Source: DASXYG01 sp036502625
GTDB lineage: Bacteria; Actinomycetota; Actinomycetes; Streptosporangiales; Streptosporangiaceae
Direction of reading: 5' to 3'
Assembly: GCA_036502625.1 (NCBI GenBank)
Contig: DASXYG010000095.1
Coordinates: 296,836 to 360,835, forward strand
Length of the DNA: 64,000 nucleotides
Shown here one piece after another: positions 56,342 through 64,000 of the stretch. Each line of letters begins with the position of its first letter. Positions within the stretch are counted from its first letter, which is position 1. The position numbers and the translations under genes were made by a program. Below the pieces are notes generated by a model that saw nothing but the letters and a program-made list of their open reading frames with translations, had not been told where the DNA came from and did no database searches.

Positions 56342-57811
56342 TCAGTCGCGGTTGTAGACGCGGCCCACGCCGGCGATCAGCGCGGTGGCCAGCACCCAGC
56401 CCGCCGCGACGAGCGCCCCGGCGAGCCACTGCCACACCCCGACCGGGTCGAACGCGTCGCGCTGGCCGAAGCCGCCGATCGGGGACAGGAGGTCCAGGCT
56501 GTACAGGACCGGGTTGAAGTGCGGCGCCTCGTCCGGCTTGAGCGCGGCCGGGTGGTGGAGGGCGAACGCGACCGACCCCAGCGTCAGCAGGCCGCCCAGC
56601 CAGGCCGCCGCGCGCTGCGGACGGTAGCCGTAGCCGACGGTGACCTGGAGGACCGTGGCGAACGCCCGGTCGGCGAAGTTCCGCTTGGGCCGCAGCCGCT
56701 GCTTCGCGTAGAGGATCGCGCGCGCGGCGTTGTCCTCGCCGAGGCGGCGGTAGAAGGCGGCGAGCTGCTCGTACGGCTGGGGCCGGAACCCGGACGGGTC
56801 GCGGCTGAGCCAGCCCAGCCGCCTGCGCATGTCGTCGTGGACGTTGTCGTGCCGCAGCGACTCGTACACCATGCCGTTGAGGTGCAGCTTCTCCGGCCAC
56901 GTACGGGAGTCGTCGGCGAGCGTGCCGAGGACGCTGTACGACAGGCGCACCTCGCCGGTGACCGGCCCCGCGGTGTGCAGGTCGAGCTCGTCGCAGCGCA
57001 GCCGGGTGGCGTGCAGGGCGATGCCGGGCGCGGTCAGCCGGGCGCGGCGGAACGAGACGCGTCCGGCGACGCGGGCGCTGCGCAGCCGTACGGTGCCGTG
57101 CGCGGTGAACCCGGCGCTGCAGTGCAGCGCGTTGGCGATCTCGGCGTTCTCCAGGTCCAGCGCCGTGCCGTCGGGGTCTTCGAGGTGGGCGCCGCTCAGC
57201 ACGACGCCGCCGCGCAGCCGCGCGCCCGCGAGCCGCATGCCGCCGCGTACCCGCAGGCCGCGGCCGTAGCAGCCGCCCTCGACCGTGAGGCCGCCCGCGC
57301 TCAGGGCGGCCTGCGATCCGCTGCCGCCCTTCCGGCCGATGGACGCGTCGTTCATCCGCACCTCGCCGCTCACGCGGGTGCCGGTCAGCTCGACCGTGCC
57401 GCGCACCTGTGACTCGGCGAGGGTCAGGTGGCCGCTGATGCGCGCCCAGATGGCCGCGAAGCCGGGCAGCACGCTGTTGTTGATCTTGATGGTGCGGGTG
57501 GCGGCGTGCGAGAAGTCCGGCGGCCGCTCCAGGACGCAGTTGTACAGCGACAGCAGCCACGGCACCTCGGCGCCGGCGAGGTCGAGCCGCCCGGTGATGC
57601 GCGCGCCGGCCAGCCGTACGGCCGGGGTCCGGTCGTGTCCGGGGCGGGTGGCCGGGTCGTCCTGGCTGAGCAGCAGCGCGGCGATCACCTCGGCGCGTAC
57701 CGTGCGCTCCGGGTCGCGACCGGGCCGGTCGTCGCCGAGCCCCACCTGCTCGCCGGTGGCGAACGCCCGCCACACGCGCCGCTCGACGCGGGTCAGATCA
57801 TCGGGAGGCAT
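56342..57811 (-). CDS. Beta-solenoid protein with C-terminal membrane segments
   Basis: A 489-residue protein. Residues about 60-330 consist of repeated short strands such as VRLAGARITGRLDLAGAEVP, VRGTVELTGTRVSGEVRMND and GGMRLAGARLRGGVVLSGAH, a pentapeptide-like solenoid with GxxxL spacing. The last 110 residues include AAAWLGGLLTLGSVAFALHH and WLAGALVAAGWVLATALIAG, two membrane helices. Similar proteins are sometimes labelled membrane-associated oxidoreductases, but I see no redox motif. It has no recognised function. The start ATG 57811 is taken over one 9 bases further up. Confidence 0.7.
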   Translation of the reverse strand: MPPDDLTRVERRVWRAFATGEQVGLGDDRPGRDPERTVRAEVIAALLLSQDDPATRPGHDRTPAVRLAGARITGRLDLAGAEVPWLLSLYNCVLERPPDFSHAATRTIKINNSVLPGFAAIWARISGHLTLAESQVRGTVELTGTRVSGEVRMNDASIGRKGGSGSQAALSAGGLTVEGGCYGRGLRVRGGMRLAGARLRGGVVLSGAHLEDPDGTALDLENAEIANALHCSAGFTAHGTVRLRSARVAGRVSFRRARLTAPGIALHATRLRCDELDLHTAGPVTGEVRLSYSVLGTLADDSRTWPEKLHLNGMVYESLRHDNVHDDMRRRLGWLSRDPSGFRPQPYEQLAAFYRRLGEDNAARAILYAKQRLRPKRNFADRAFATVLQVTVGYGYRPQRAAAWLGGLLTLGSVAFALHHPAALKPDEAPHFNPVLYSLDLLSPIGGFGQRDAFDPVGVWQWLAGALVAAGWVLATALIAGVGRVYNRD

Positions 57812-57886
57812 GCGCCCCATCTTGGCGGAATGTCCCGCCGCGTACGGGATCCGGGGCCGTGGCACGATAACCGGCCGGATCCGGAC

Positions 57887-57915
57887 TTGCCTACGTTACC
57901 CACGGGTAGCATCAT
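57887..57915 (+). promoter_or_regulatory. Promoter of the FadE-type gene with an inverted repeat in its spacer
   Basis: TTGCCT (57887-57892), 17 bases, CATCAT (57910-57915). The inverted repeat TACCC-AC-GGGTA at 57897-57908 lies in the spacer, where a repressor would block the polymerase. Confidence 0.45.
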
Positions 57916-57962
57916 CTGTGTTACCGGCGAGTCACCACGGGATATGCGGAGCGGGGACGGCG

Positions 57963-59783
57963 ATGGGCCACTACAAATCGAACCTCAGGGACATCGAGTT
58001 CAACCTGTTCGAGGTCTTCGAGCGGCAGCGGATCATGGGGTCCGCGCCGTACGGCGAGATGGACGAGGACACCGCGCGCAGCGTGCTGTCCGAGGTCGAG
58101 CGGATGGCCACCGGGCCGATGGCCGAGTCGTTCGCCGACGCCGACCGCAACCCGCCCGTCTTCGACCCGGCGACCGGCACCGTCACGGTCGCCGAGAGCT
58201 TCAAGCGCGGCTTCCAGGCGTTCATGGACGCCGGCTGGTTCGCCGTCGACCTGGACTCCGACTTCGGCGGCTTCGGCGCGCCCCGCTCGCTGGCCTGGGC
58301 CGTCTCCGAGATGGTGCTGGGCGCCAACCCGGCGATGTACATCTACGCGAGCGGCCCCACGTTCGCGCAGACCCTGTGGAAGATCGGCACGCCCGAGCAG
58401 AAGCGGTTCGCCGAGATGGCCCGCGAGCGCCAGTGGGGCGCCACGATGGTGCTCACCGAGCCGGACGCGGGCTCCGACGTGGGCGCCGGCCGCACGAAGG
58501 CGGTCGACGCCGGCGACGGCACCTGGCACATCGAGGGCGTCAAGCGGTTCATCACCAGCGCCGAGCACGACCTCAGCGAGAACATCTTCCACCTCGTGCT
58601 GGCCCGCCCCGAGGGCGCCGGGCCCGGCACCAAGGGCCTGTCGATGTTCCTGGTGCCGAAGTACCTGGTCAACGAGGACGGCTCACTGGGCGAGCGCAAC
58701 GGCGCGTACGTCACGAACGTCGAGCACAAGATGGGCCTCAAGGTCTCCACGACCTGCGAGCTGACGTTCGGCGAGAAGCACCCCGCGGTCGGCTACCTGG
58801 TGGGCGGTGTCCACGAGGGCATCAAGCAGATGTTCCTGATCATCGAGCACGCCCGCATGATGGTCGGCACGAAGGCGATCGCCACGCTGTCCACCGGCTA
58901 CCTGAACGCCCTGGCGTATGCCAAGGAGCGCGTGCAGGGCGCCGACCTCGCGAAGATGGCCGACAAGACGGCGCCGCGCGTGACGATCACCCACCATCCG
59001 GACGTCCGACGCAGCCTGATGCTGCAGAAGGCGTACGCCGAGGGCATGCGCGCGCTGGTGATGTACGCCGCGACGTTCCAGGACCGGGTGCGCATCGCGG
59101 CGGCGAACGGCGGACGGGACGACGAGGCCGAGCGCATCAACGACCTGCTGCTGCCGCTGGTCAAGGGCGTCGGCTCGGAGCGGTCGTACGAACTGCTCGC
59201 GCAGTCGCTGCAGACGCTCGGCGGCTCGGGCTACCTGCAGGACTACCCGATCGAGCAGTACATCAGGGACTCCAAGATCGACACCCTGTACGAGGGCACC
59301 ACCGCGATCCAGGGCCAGGACCTGTTCTTCCGGAAGATCGTCAAGAACAACGGCGCGGCGCTGACCTCCGTGATGACGGAGATCAAGGACTTCACCGCGG
59401 CCGGCAACGGTCGGCTGAAGGAGGAGCGTGCCGCGCTGGACCGGGCCGCCGACGACGTCAAGGGCATCGTCGACGCCATGGTCGCGGACCTGCTGAACTC
59501 CACGGAGAACGCCCGCGAGATCTACAAGGTGGGCCTGAACACGACGCGCCTCGTGCTCGGCCTCGGCGACCTGGTCATCGGCTGGCTCCTGCTCCGCCAG
59601 GCGGAGATCGCGCTGGCCAAGCTGGACGCCGGCCCGTCCACCGCCGACCACCCCTTCTACACCGGCAAGGTCGCCGCGGCGCGCTTCTTCGCCGCGACGG
59701 TCCTCCCCCGGCTGGCCGGCGAGCGGGCCATCGCCGAGGCGACCACCCTCGACGTCATGGACGTGCCGGAGGAGGCGTTCTGA
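57963..59783 (+). CDS. Acyl-CoA dehydrogenase, long FadE5-like type
   Basis: FAD enzyme for the first step of beta-oxidation, 606 residues, the length of the actinobacterial FadE5-like group with an extra C-terminal domain. It starts with the usual HYKSNLRDIEFNLFEVFERQ. Motifs are VLTEPDAGSDVGAGRTKAVD near residue 165 and SKIDTLYEGTTAIQGQDLFF near residue 440, with the catalytic Glu in YEGTT. GGAGCGGGGA precedes the ATG. It is divergent from the solenoid membrane gene. Broad-range or long-chain acyl-CoAs are the likely substrates. Confidence 0.9.
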   Translation: MGHYKSNLRDIEFNLFEVFERQRIMGSAPYGEMDEDTARSVLSEVERMATGPMAESFADADRNPPVFDPATGTVTVAESFKRGFQAFMDAGWFAVDLDSDFGGFGAPRSLAWAVSEMVLGANPAMYIYASGPTFAQTLWKIGTPEQKRFAEMARERQWGATMVLTEPDAGSDVGAGRTKAVDAGDGTWHIEGVKRFITSAEHDLSENIFHLVLARPEGAGPGTKGLSMFLVPKYLVNEDGSLGERNGAYVTNVEHKMGLKVSTTCELTFGEKHPAVGYLVGGVHEGIKQMFLIIEHARMMVGTKAIATLSTGYLNALAYAKERVQGADLAKMADKTAPRVTITHHPDVRRSLMLQKAYAEGMRALVMYAATFQDRVRIAAANGGRDDEAERINDLLLPLVKGVGSERSYELLAQSLQTLGGSGYLQDYPIEQYIRDSKIDTLYEGTTAIQGQDLFFRKIVKNNGAALTSVMTEIKDFTAAGNGRLKEERAALDRAADDVKGIVDAMVADLLNSTENAREIYKVGLNTTRLVLGLGDLVIGWLLLRQAEIALAKLDAGPSTADHPFYTGKVAAARFFAATVLPRLAGERAIAEATTLDVMDVPEEAF

Positions 59784-59814
59784 CGGGCCCTGGCGCGGCT
59801 CGTACGTGATCGGC

Positions 59815-59820
59815 GAAGCT
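59815..59820 (+). promoter_or_regulatory. Possible -10 box of a leaderless transcript
   Basis: GAAGCT lies 7 bases before the ATG of the quinone oxidoreductase gene, which lacks a ribosome-binding site. Weak match. Confidence 0.25.
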
Positions 59821-59827
59821 GGGCCGC

Positions 59828-60799
59828 ATGCGTGCGATCGTCTGCGACGAACTGGGACCCCTTGAGACGCTGCGCCTCGCCGAGGTGCCCGACCCGGAGG
59901 CGGGCCCCGGGCAGGTGCTGATCGACGTGGCCGCGGCCGGGGTGAACTACGTGGACGCGCTGTTCGTCCAGGGGCGCTACCAGATCAAGCCGCCCGTGCC
60001 GTTCACGCCGGGCAGCGAGATCGCCGGCACGGTCGCCGCGGCGGGCGCGGGCGTCCAGGGGCTCGAACCGGGCACGCGGGTGCTGGCGTCGTGCGGGCTC
60101 GGCGGCTTCGCGGAGCGCGCGGCCGTGCCCGCGGCGTCCGCGGTGGCCATCCCGGACCGGCTCGACGCGCCGCGCGCCGCCACGTTCACGCAGAGCTTCA
60201 GCACGATGCTGTACGCCCTGCGCGACCGCGGCGCCGTACGCCCGGACGAGAAGGTCCTGGTGCTCGGCGGTGGCGGCGGCATCGGGCTGGCCGCGATCGC
60301 GCTGGCGAAGGTGTTCGGCGCGCGGGTGGCCGCCGTCGCGTCCAGCGCCGCCAAGCGCGACCTCGCGCGCCGCGCCGGGGCGGACGAGGTGATCGACCCG
60401 GGCTCCGCCGACGTGAAGGCCGCCGCGCGCGAGTGGTCCGGCGGCGGGGTGGACGTCGTCGTGGACCCGGTCGGCGGCGACCTCGCCGAACCCGCGCTGC
60501 GCGCGCTGGGCGAGGGCGGCCGCTACCTGGTCATCGGGTTCGCCGCGGGCGCCATCCCCCGGCTGCCGCTGAACCAGGTGCTGCTGCGCAACCGCACGAT
60601 CGTGGGCGTCGACTGGGGCGCGTGGGCCGGCCGCGAGCCGCACGCGCAGCGGCTGCTGCTCGCCGACCTGCTGGCGCTGGCCGCCGACGGGCGCGTCGAC
60701 CCGCCCGAGCCCACCGCGTACCCACTGGACGCCGCCGTGTCGGCCCTGCGCGACCTGTACGAGCGCCGCGCCGCCGGGAAGATCGCGCTCACGATGTGA
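59828..60799 (+). CDS. NADPH:quinone oxidoreductase family protein (MDR superfamily)
   Basis: Zinc-free medium-chain reductase of 323 residues. The GroES-like half has GVNYVDALFVQGRYQIKPPV and PFTPGSEIAGTVAAAGAGV; the Rossmann half has LVLGGGGGIGLAAIALAKVF and VAAVASSAAKRDLARRAGAD. No structural-zinc cysteine lobe is present. It may reduce quinones or an enoyl-CoA/alkenal. It follows the FadE-type gene by 44 bases on the same strand. Confidence 0.88.
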   Translation: MRAIVCDELGPLETLRLAEVPDPEAGPGQVLIDVAAAGVNYVDALFVQGRYQIKPPVPFTPGSEIAGTVAAAGAGVQGLEPGTRVLASCGLGGFAERAAVPAASAVAIPDRLDAPRAATFTQSFSTMLYALRDRGAVRPDEKVLVLGGGGGIGLAAIALAKVFGARVAAVASSAAKRDLARRAGADEVIDPGSADVKAAAREWSGGGVDVVVDPVGGDLAEPALRALGEGGRYLVIGFAAGAIPRLPLNQVLLRNRTIVGVDWGAWAGREPHAQRLLLADLLALAADGRVDPPEPTAYPLDAAVSALRDLYERRAAGKIALTM

Positions 60800-60833
60800 A
60801 CCGGCGGCGGGCCGTCGCGGGAGGATGGCGGGT

Positions 60834-61583
60834 ATGCGGATCGCGGGATCGGTGGTGCTGGTCACCGGGGCGTCATCGGGAATCGGCGCGGCGACGGCCG
60901 TGCTGGCGGCGCGCGCCGGGGCGCGGCTCGTGCTCACCGGGCGCGACACGGCGCGCCTGGACGCGGTAGCCGAGCGTACGGGCGGCACACCGGTGGCCGC
61001 CGACCTCACCACGGCGGACGGCGTGGCCGCGGTCGCGCGCGCCGCGGAGGCCGCGGGACGGGTGGACGTCCTGGTCAACAACGCCGGATCCGGCTACGCG
61101 GGCGACGTGGCGGACATGCCCGGCGACCGCATCGGCCCGCTGGTCGACGCCAACCTGACCGCGCCGCTGGAGCTGACGCGCGCGCTGCTGCCCGCCATGG
61201 TGCGCCGCGGCCGCGGCCACATCGTGTTCGTGACCTCGATCGCCGGCGCGACCGGCGTGCGCGGCGAGGCCGTCTACTCCGCGGCCAAGGCGGGCACGGC
61301 GGTGTTCGCCGACGCGCTGCGCCAGGAGGTGGGCCGGGCCGGCGTCGGCGTGTCCACCGTGCTGCCCGGCATCGTGGACACCCCGTTCTTCGCCACGCGC
61401 GGCACCCCGTACGACCGGTCGACGCCGCGGCCGGTGCCGCCGGAGCGGGTGGCCGCGGCGATCCTCACCGCGGTCGAACGCGGCCGCGCCGAGACGTACG
61501 TGCCGGGCTGGCTCGGCCTGCCGGCGCGCATCAGGGGCGCGGCGCCCGGGGTGTACCGGCTGCTGGCGACGCGGTTCGGCTAG
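60834..61583 (+). CDS. SDR-family NAD(P)-dependent oxidoreductase
   Basis: Classical short-chain dehydrogenase of 249 residues. VTGASSGIGAATAVLAARAG binds the cofactor, VDVLVNNAGSGYAGD follows, and TSIAG and YSAAKAG hold the catalytic Ser, Tyr and Lys. I took ATG 60834, with GGGAGG 9 bases upstream; ATG 60825 would sit on that site. The stop TAG and the stop of the opposite DUF2277 gene overlap in CTAG. Confidence 0.87.
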   Translation: MRIAGSVVLVTGASSGIGAATAVLAARAGARLVLTGRDTARLDAVAERTGGTPVAADLTTADGVAAVARAAEAAGRVDVLVNNAGSGYAGDVADMPGDRIGPLVDANLTAPLELTRALLPAMVRRGRGHIVFVTSIAGATGVRGEAVYSAAKAGTAVFADALRQEVGRAGVGVSTVLPGIVDTPFFATRGTPYDRSTPRPVPPERVAAAILTAVERGRAETYVPGWLGLPARIRGAAPGVYRLLATRFG

Positions 61584-61804
61584 CTCGCGCGCTTGGCGGC
61601 GCCGCGCACCTCGAGGTGGTCGAGGAGGTGCTGGGTGGCGTGCGCGATGGTCTCGACGGCCTCGTCGAAGGCGGCGGCGTTGTGCGCGGCGGGCGCGCGG
61701 AAGCCGCTGATCTTGCGGACGTACTGCAACGCGGCGGCGCGGACGTCCTCGTCGGTGACGTGCTCGGTGAAGGGCTCACGCAAAGTCTTGATGCTGCGGC
61801 ACAT
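61580..61804 (-). CDS. DUF2277 family protein
   Basis: A 74-residue soluble protein: MCRSIKTLREPFTEHVTDED then AALQYVRKISGFRAPAAHNA and ETIAHATQHLLDHLEVR. This closely follows DUF2277, which is widespread in actinobacteria and has no known role. The start is the Met-Cys-Arg that opens the family; the frame is open upstream but not conserved. It converges with the SDR gene and is divergent from the DUF3140-like gene. Confidence 0.88.
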   Translation of the reverse strand: MCRSIKTLREPFTEHVTDEDVRAAALQYVRKISGFRAPAAHNAAAFDEAVETIAHATQHLLDHLEVRGAAKRAS

Positions 61805-61843
61805 GCCCCGAGCGTACGCGGGGGTCGCGCGGCCGTGACTCGG

Positions 61844-61849
61844 TAAGGT
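61844..61849 (+). promoter_or_regulatory. -10 box, possible leaderless start
   Basis: TAAGGT, 7 bases, then the ATG of the DUF3140-like gene. The GGAG between them could also act as a weak ribosome site. Confidence 0.35.
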
Positions 61850-61856
61850 CCGGAGC

Positions 61857-62189
61857 ATGGACGGAAGCGACGCCGAGCTCGATCGGCTGTGGACCGACTT
61901 CTACGCGCTGGTGAACATGTCGCGCCACGAGCTGCGGGCCTTCCTCGTGGCCGAGCCCGACGGCGCCGTACCGGAGTTCGCGCGGCGGCTGCTGCACACC
62001 ATGGACGTCGCGCGGCCCGACCTCACCGCCGAGAACGTGGAGACCATGGAGCGCGCGGTCGGCGAGATCCGGCGGCTGCTGGCCGACCGGCCGGACGGCG
62101 ACGACCCGGCCTGGCGCGACGCGCTGATGCGGGTCGGCCACGACCCGTCGAAGCCGGCCGCGCCCGGTGCGGACGGGGCGCGGCCGTAG
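61857..62189 (+). CDS. DUF3140-like small protein
   Basis: A 110-residue protein with LDRLWTDFYALVNMSRHELR at the start and PAWRDALMRVGHDPSKPAA at the end, close to the DUF3140 pattern of a W-x-x-F-x-x-x-V-N-M opening and an L-M-x-x-G-H-D-P ending. No signal peptide, membrane helix or catalytic motif. Function unknown. It is divergent from the DUF2277 gene with a 52-base gap and converges with the VOC gene. Confidence 0.65.
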   Translation: MDGSDAELDRLWTDFYALVNMSRHELRAFLVAEPDGAVPEFARRLLHTMDVARPDLTAENVETMERAVGEIRRLLADRPDGDDPAWRDALMRVGHDPSKPAAPGADGARP

Positions 62190-62199
62190 CCCGTACGGC

Positions 62200-62715
62200 T
62201 CAGGGGCTGGCGACGCCGTTGCCGCGCCAGCCGCGCCCGGCGAGGATGTCCTCCAGCGTGGTCGGCGCCCTGCCGGTGTGGTCGCCGCCGGGCTGCGCGA
62301 GCTGGATGAGCGTGCCGTGCGCCTCCTTGGGGTGCAGGAACACCTCGCGCCACTCCGGGTTCGCGAGGTTCAGCCCGTGCAGCCGGTAGCCGCCGGCGCG
62401 CAGCGTGCGCACCGCCGCCTCGATGTCGTTGACGTGGAAGTTCAGGTGGTGGACGCCGCCGCGCCCACGGGTGAGCTCGAAGAAGCTGTCGAAGAAGGAC
62501 GAACCGGCGAGCGGCTCCATCAGCTCGATCTTGCCGCCGCCCGGGTAGCCGAACTGCGCGGTGCGGTAGCCGCTGGCCTCGGTGTCGCCGCCGCCGAGGA
62601 ACGTTCCGCCGAGCAGGTCACGGTAGATCGGCAGCATGTCCCTGATCCGGGTCGCCGCGACGGCCGTGTGGTCGAAGACGGCCTCGAACGCGGACAGGTC
62701 TTGGACGATGTCCAC
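62200..62715 (-). CDS. VOC-superfamily protein, methylmalonyl-CoA epimerase-like with altered metal site
   Basis: Paired beta-alpha-beta-beta-beta fold of 171 residues. Metal ligands expected for methylmalonyl-CoA epimerase are visible as His16 (FDHTAVA), Glu64 (KIELMEP) and His89/90 (GVHHLNFHV). The fourth ligand position, in HGTLIQLAQ, carries Gln138 where epimerases have Glu. It may be a lyase or hydrolase on a CoA ester, or an inactive relative. AGGAG is 6 bases before the GTG start. An inverted repeat (62739-62753) overlaps a TAGAAT -10 box upstream. Confidence 0.8.
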   Translation of the reverse strand: MDIVQDLSAFEAVFDHTAVAATRIRDMLPIYRDLLGGTFLGGGDTEASGYRTAQFGYPGGGKIELMEPLAGSSFFDSFFELTRGRGGVHHLNFHVNDIEAAVRTLRAGGYRLHGLNLANPEWREVFLHPKEAHGTLIQLAQPGGDHTGRAPTTLEDILAGRGWRGNGVASP

Positions 62716-62738
62716 CCACCACTCCTCTCCCGCAAAAT

Positions 62739-62753
62739 TAGAACAACATTCTA
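62739..62753. promoter_or_regulatory. Inverted repeat TAGAA-N5-TTCTA, candidate operator
   Basis: The arms and spacing match the core of the palindrome at 41144-41160. On the minus strand it contains TAGAAT, a good -10 box for the VOC gene, so bound protein would block transcription. Confidence 0.6.
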
Positions 62754-62817
62754 GATGGTCGGCACCGATGAATTCTCCCCGGGTTACAGGTCTTCCTACC
62801 GGAGCGGTGAGAACTGG

Positions 62818-62846
62818 TTGTCATAGAAAACTCAACGCTGTTAACT
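62818..62846 (+). promoter_or_regulatory. Promoter of the BNR-repeat protein gene
   Basis: TTGTCA (62818-62823), 17-base spacer, TTAACT (62841-62846), 30 bases before the ATG with its AGGGAG ribosome site. The area is AT-rich for this genome. Confidence 0.55.
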
Positions 62847-62875
62847 AGCAACTCCTCATCGAAGAGGGAGATCAC

Positions 62876-63991
62876 ATGAGTGGCGTACGCGTGCTGGTCG
62901 GCACCAGGAAGGGCGCGTTCGTGCTGACGTCCGACGGCACACGCGATGACTGGGAGATCAGCGGGCCGCATTTCGGCGGCTGGGAGATCTACCACGTGAA
63001 AGGCTCACCCGCCGACCCCGACCGGCTGTACGCCTCGCAGAACACCGGCTGGTTCGGCCAACTGATCCAGCGCTCCGACGACGGCGGCGCCACCTGGAAC
63101 CCCGTGGGCAACCGGTTCGGCTACGCCAGCGAGCCCGGCACCCACCTCTGGTACGACGGCACGCCGCGCCCGTGGGAGTTCACCCGGGTCTGGCACCTGG
63201 AGCCCGCCCGCGACGACCCGGACACCGTGTACGCCGGTGCCGAGGACGCCGCGCTGTTCCGTACGACCGACGGCGGCGAGGAGTGGGCCGAGCTCACCGC
63301 GCTGCGCGAGCACCCGACCGGGCCCCAGTGGCAGCCGGGCGCGGGCGGCATGTGCCTGCACACGCTCCTGCTCGACCCCGCGACGGAGGGCCGCATGTAC
63401 GCCGCGATCTCCGCGGCCGGCGCGTTCCGCAGCGACGACTCCGGCGCCACCTGGAAGCCCATCAACCAGGGCCTGCGCTCCGAGGGCATCCCCGACCCGC
63501 ACGCCGAGGTCGGCCACTGCGTGCACCGCATCGCGCAGCACCCGGCCCGCCCGGAGACCCTGTTCATGCAGAAGCACTGGGACGTCATGCGCACCGACGA
63601 CGCGGGCGAGTCGTGGCGCGAGGTCAGCGGCAACCTGCCGAGCGACTTCGGCTTCCCCATCGACGTCCACGCGCACGAACCGGAGACGGTCTACGTCGTG
63701 CCGATCGAGAGCGACCAGTTCCACGTCCCGCCGGAGGGCCGGCTGCGCGTCTACCGCAGCCGTACGGGCGGCAACGAGTGGGAGCCGCTCACGAAGGGGC
63801 TGCCGCAGGAGAACTGTTTCGTGAACGTCCTCCGCGACGCGATGGCGATCGACTCGCTCGATCCATGTGGCGTGTACTTCGGCACGACCGGCGGCCAGGT
63901 GTACGTGTCGCCGGACGCGGGCGACTCGTGGTCTCCGATCGTTCGCGACCTCCCGGCCGTGCTGTCGGTGGAAGTCCAGACGCTGTCATGA
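62876..63991 (+). CDS. BNR/Asp-box repeat protein (sialidase-like propeller)
   Basis: Six-bladed propeller protein of 371 residues of the exo-alpha-sialidase-like group. Asp-box motifs are RSDDGGATWNPV, RSDDSGATWKPI, RTDDAGESWREV and SPDAGDSWSPI. It opens with VRVLVGTRKGAFVLTSDGTR. There is no signal peptide and the catalytic Arg triad of sialidases cannot be confirmed, so glycosidase activity is doubtful. AGGGAG lies 5 bases before the ATG. Its stop overlaps a new ATG (ATGA at 63988). Confidence 0.82.
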   Translation: MSGVRVLVGTRKGAFVLTSDGTRDDWEISGPHFGGWEIYHVKGSPADPDRLYASQNTGWFGQLIQRSDDGGATWNPVGNRFGYASEPGTHLWYDGTPRPWEFTRVWHLEPARDDPDTVYAGAEDAALFRTTDGGEEWAELTALREHPTGPQWQPGAGGMCLHTLLLDPATEGRMYAAISAAGAFRSDDSGATWKPINQGLRSEGIPDPHAEVGHCVHRIAQHPARPETLFMQKHWDVMRTDDAGESWREVSGNLPSDFGFPIDVHAHEPETVYVVPIESDQFHVPPEGRLRVYRSRTGGNEWEPLTKGLPQENCFVNVLRDAMAIDSLDPCGVYFGTTGGQVYVSPDAGDSWSPIVRDLPAVLSVEVQTLS

Positions 63992-64000
63992 TCCGTGTCG
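63988..64000 (+). CDS. Start of a gene cut by the right edge
   Basis: An ATG overlaps the stop of the BNR-repeat gene (ATGA) and gives only Met-Ile-Arg-Val before the window ends. In actinomycetes such propeller genes are often followed by a MoaD/ThiS-like small protein that begins in this way; four residues cannot prove it. Confidence 0.3.

Overview
The window is very GC-rich, with strong G/C bias at third codon positions and frequent GTG and TTG starts. It carries actinobacterial hallmarks: a dnaK-grpE-dnaJ-hspR-clpB locus with HAIR-type repeats, an S-adenosyl methyltransferase of the DUF574 family, a SigR-like ECF sigma factor, a SARP remnant, DUF6458 and DUF2277 proteins. I infer a chromosomal segment of a filamentous actinomycete, perhaps Streptosporangiales (Actinomadura-like). 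There are no tRNAs, rRNAs, CRISPR arrays or intact insertion sequences. Most of the window is ordinary chromosome; the less usual parts are small operons and regulatory sites.

Layout. 1-3100: an M20 peptidase cut by the left edge, a tiny membrane ORF and a two-component system. 3100-7820: a TetR regulator divergent from a tight acyl-CoA dehydrogenase / SDR / APH-type kinase / SDR operon that resembles 4-hydroxyacyl-CoA catabolism modules. 7860-14110: DUF574 methyltransferase, D,D-carboxypeptidase, two overlapping unknown genes, truncated hemoglobin, WYL regulator and a TPP enzyme. 14250-14730: decayed remnants of a SARP regulator and an ABC ATPase. 14820-25160: a GntR regulator and a nine-gene myo-inositol catabolism and sugar-ABC operon. 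Its genes mostly overlap by four bases, and the operon closes with a perfect 11-bp hairpin. 25320-31250: NYN-domain protein, TPR-like protein, PhoD-like phosphatase, an HTH_38-MarR regulator divergent from a DUF4097 protein, and a decayed lipoprotein gene.

31250-39220 is a leftward chaperone block (dnaK, grpE, dnaJ, hspR, clpB and an HExxH zinc-ribbon protein 5 bp after clpB). Its promoter sits between two HAIR-like sites that HspR, encoded in the same block, should bind. 39400-43510: an ECF sigma factor with a CU044_5270-type membrane partner, then a large membrane Fe-S oxidoreductase. 43510-49060: GNAT protein, secreted propeller protein, then purL, purQ, an RsbW-like ATPase gene and purS. 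49250-53630: a SigR-like sigma factor with no adjacent rsrA, then pyruvate/branched-chain dehydrogenase E1alpha, E1beta and E2.

53630-64000: DapA-like aldolase, Dabb protein, small membrane proteins, two pentapeptide-type proteins, a 606-residue acyl-CoA dehydrogenase, quinone oxidoreductase, SDR, DUF2277, DUF3140-like, a VOC protein and a BNR-repeat protein that runs into a gene cut by the right edge.

Two loci about 21.6 kb apart (41145 and 62739) share the inverted repeat TAGAA-N5-TTCTA, which stands out in this GC-rich background and suggests a common repressor.
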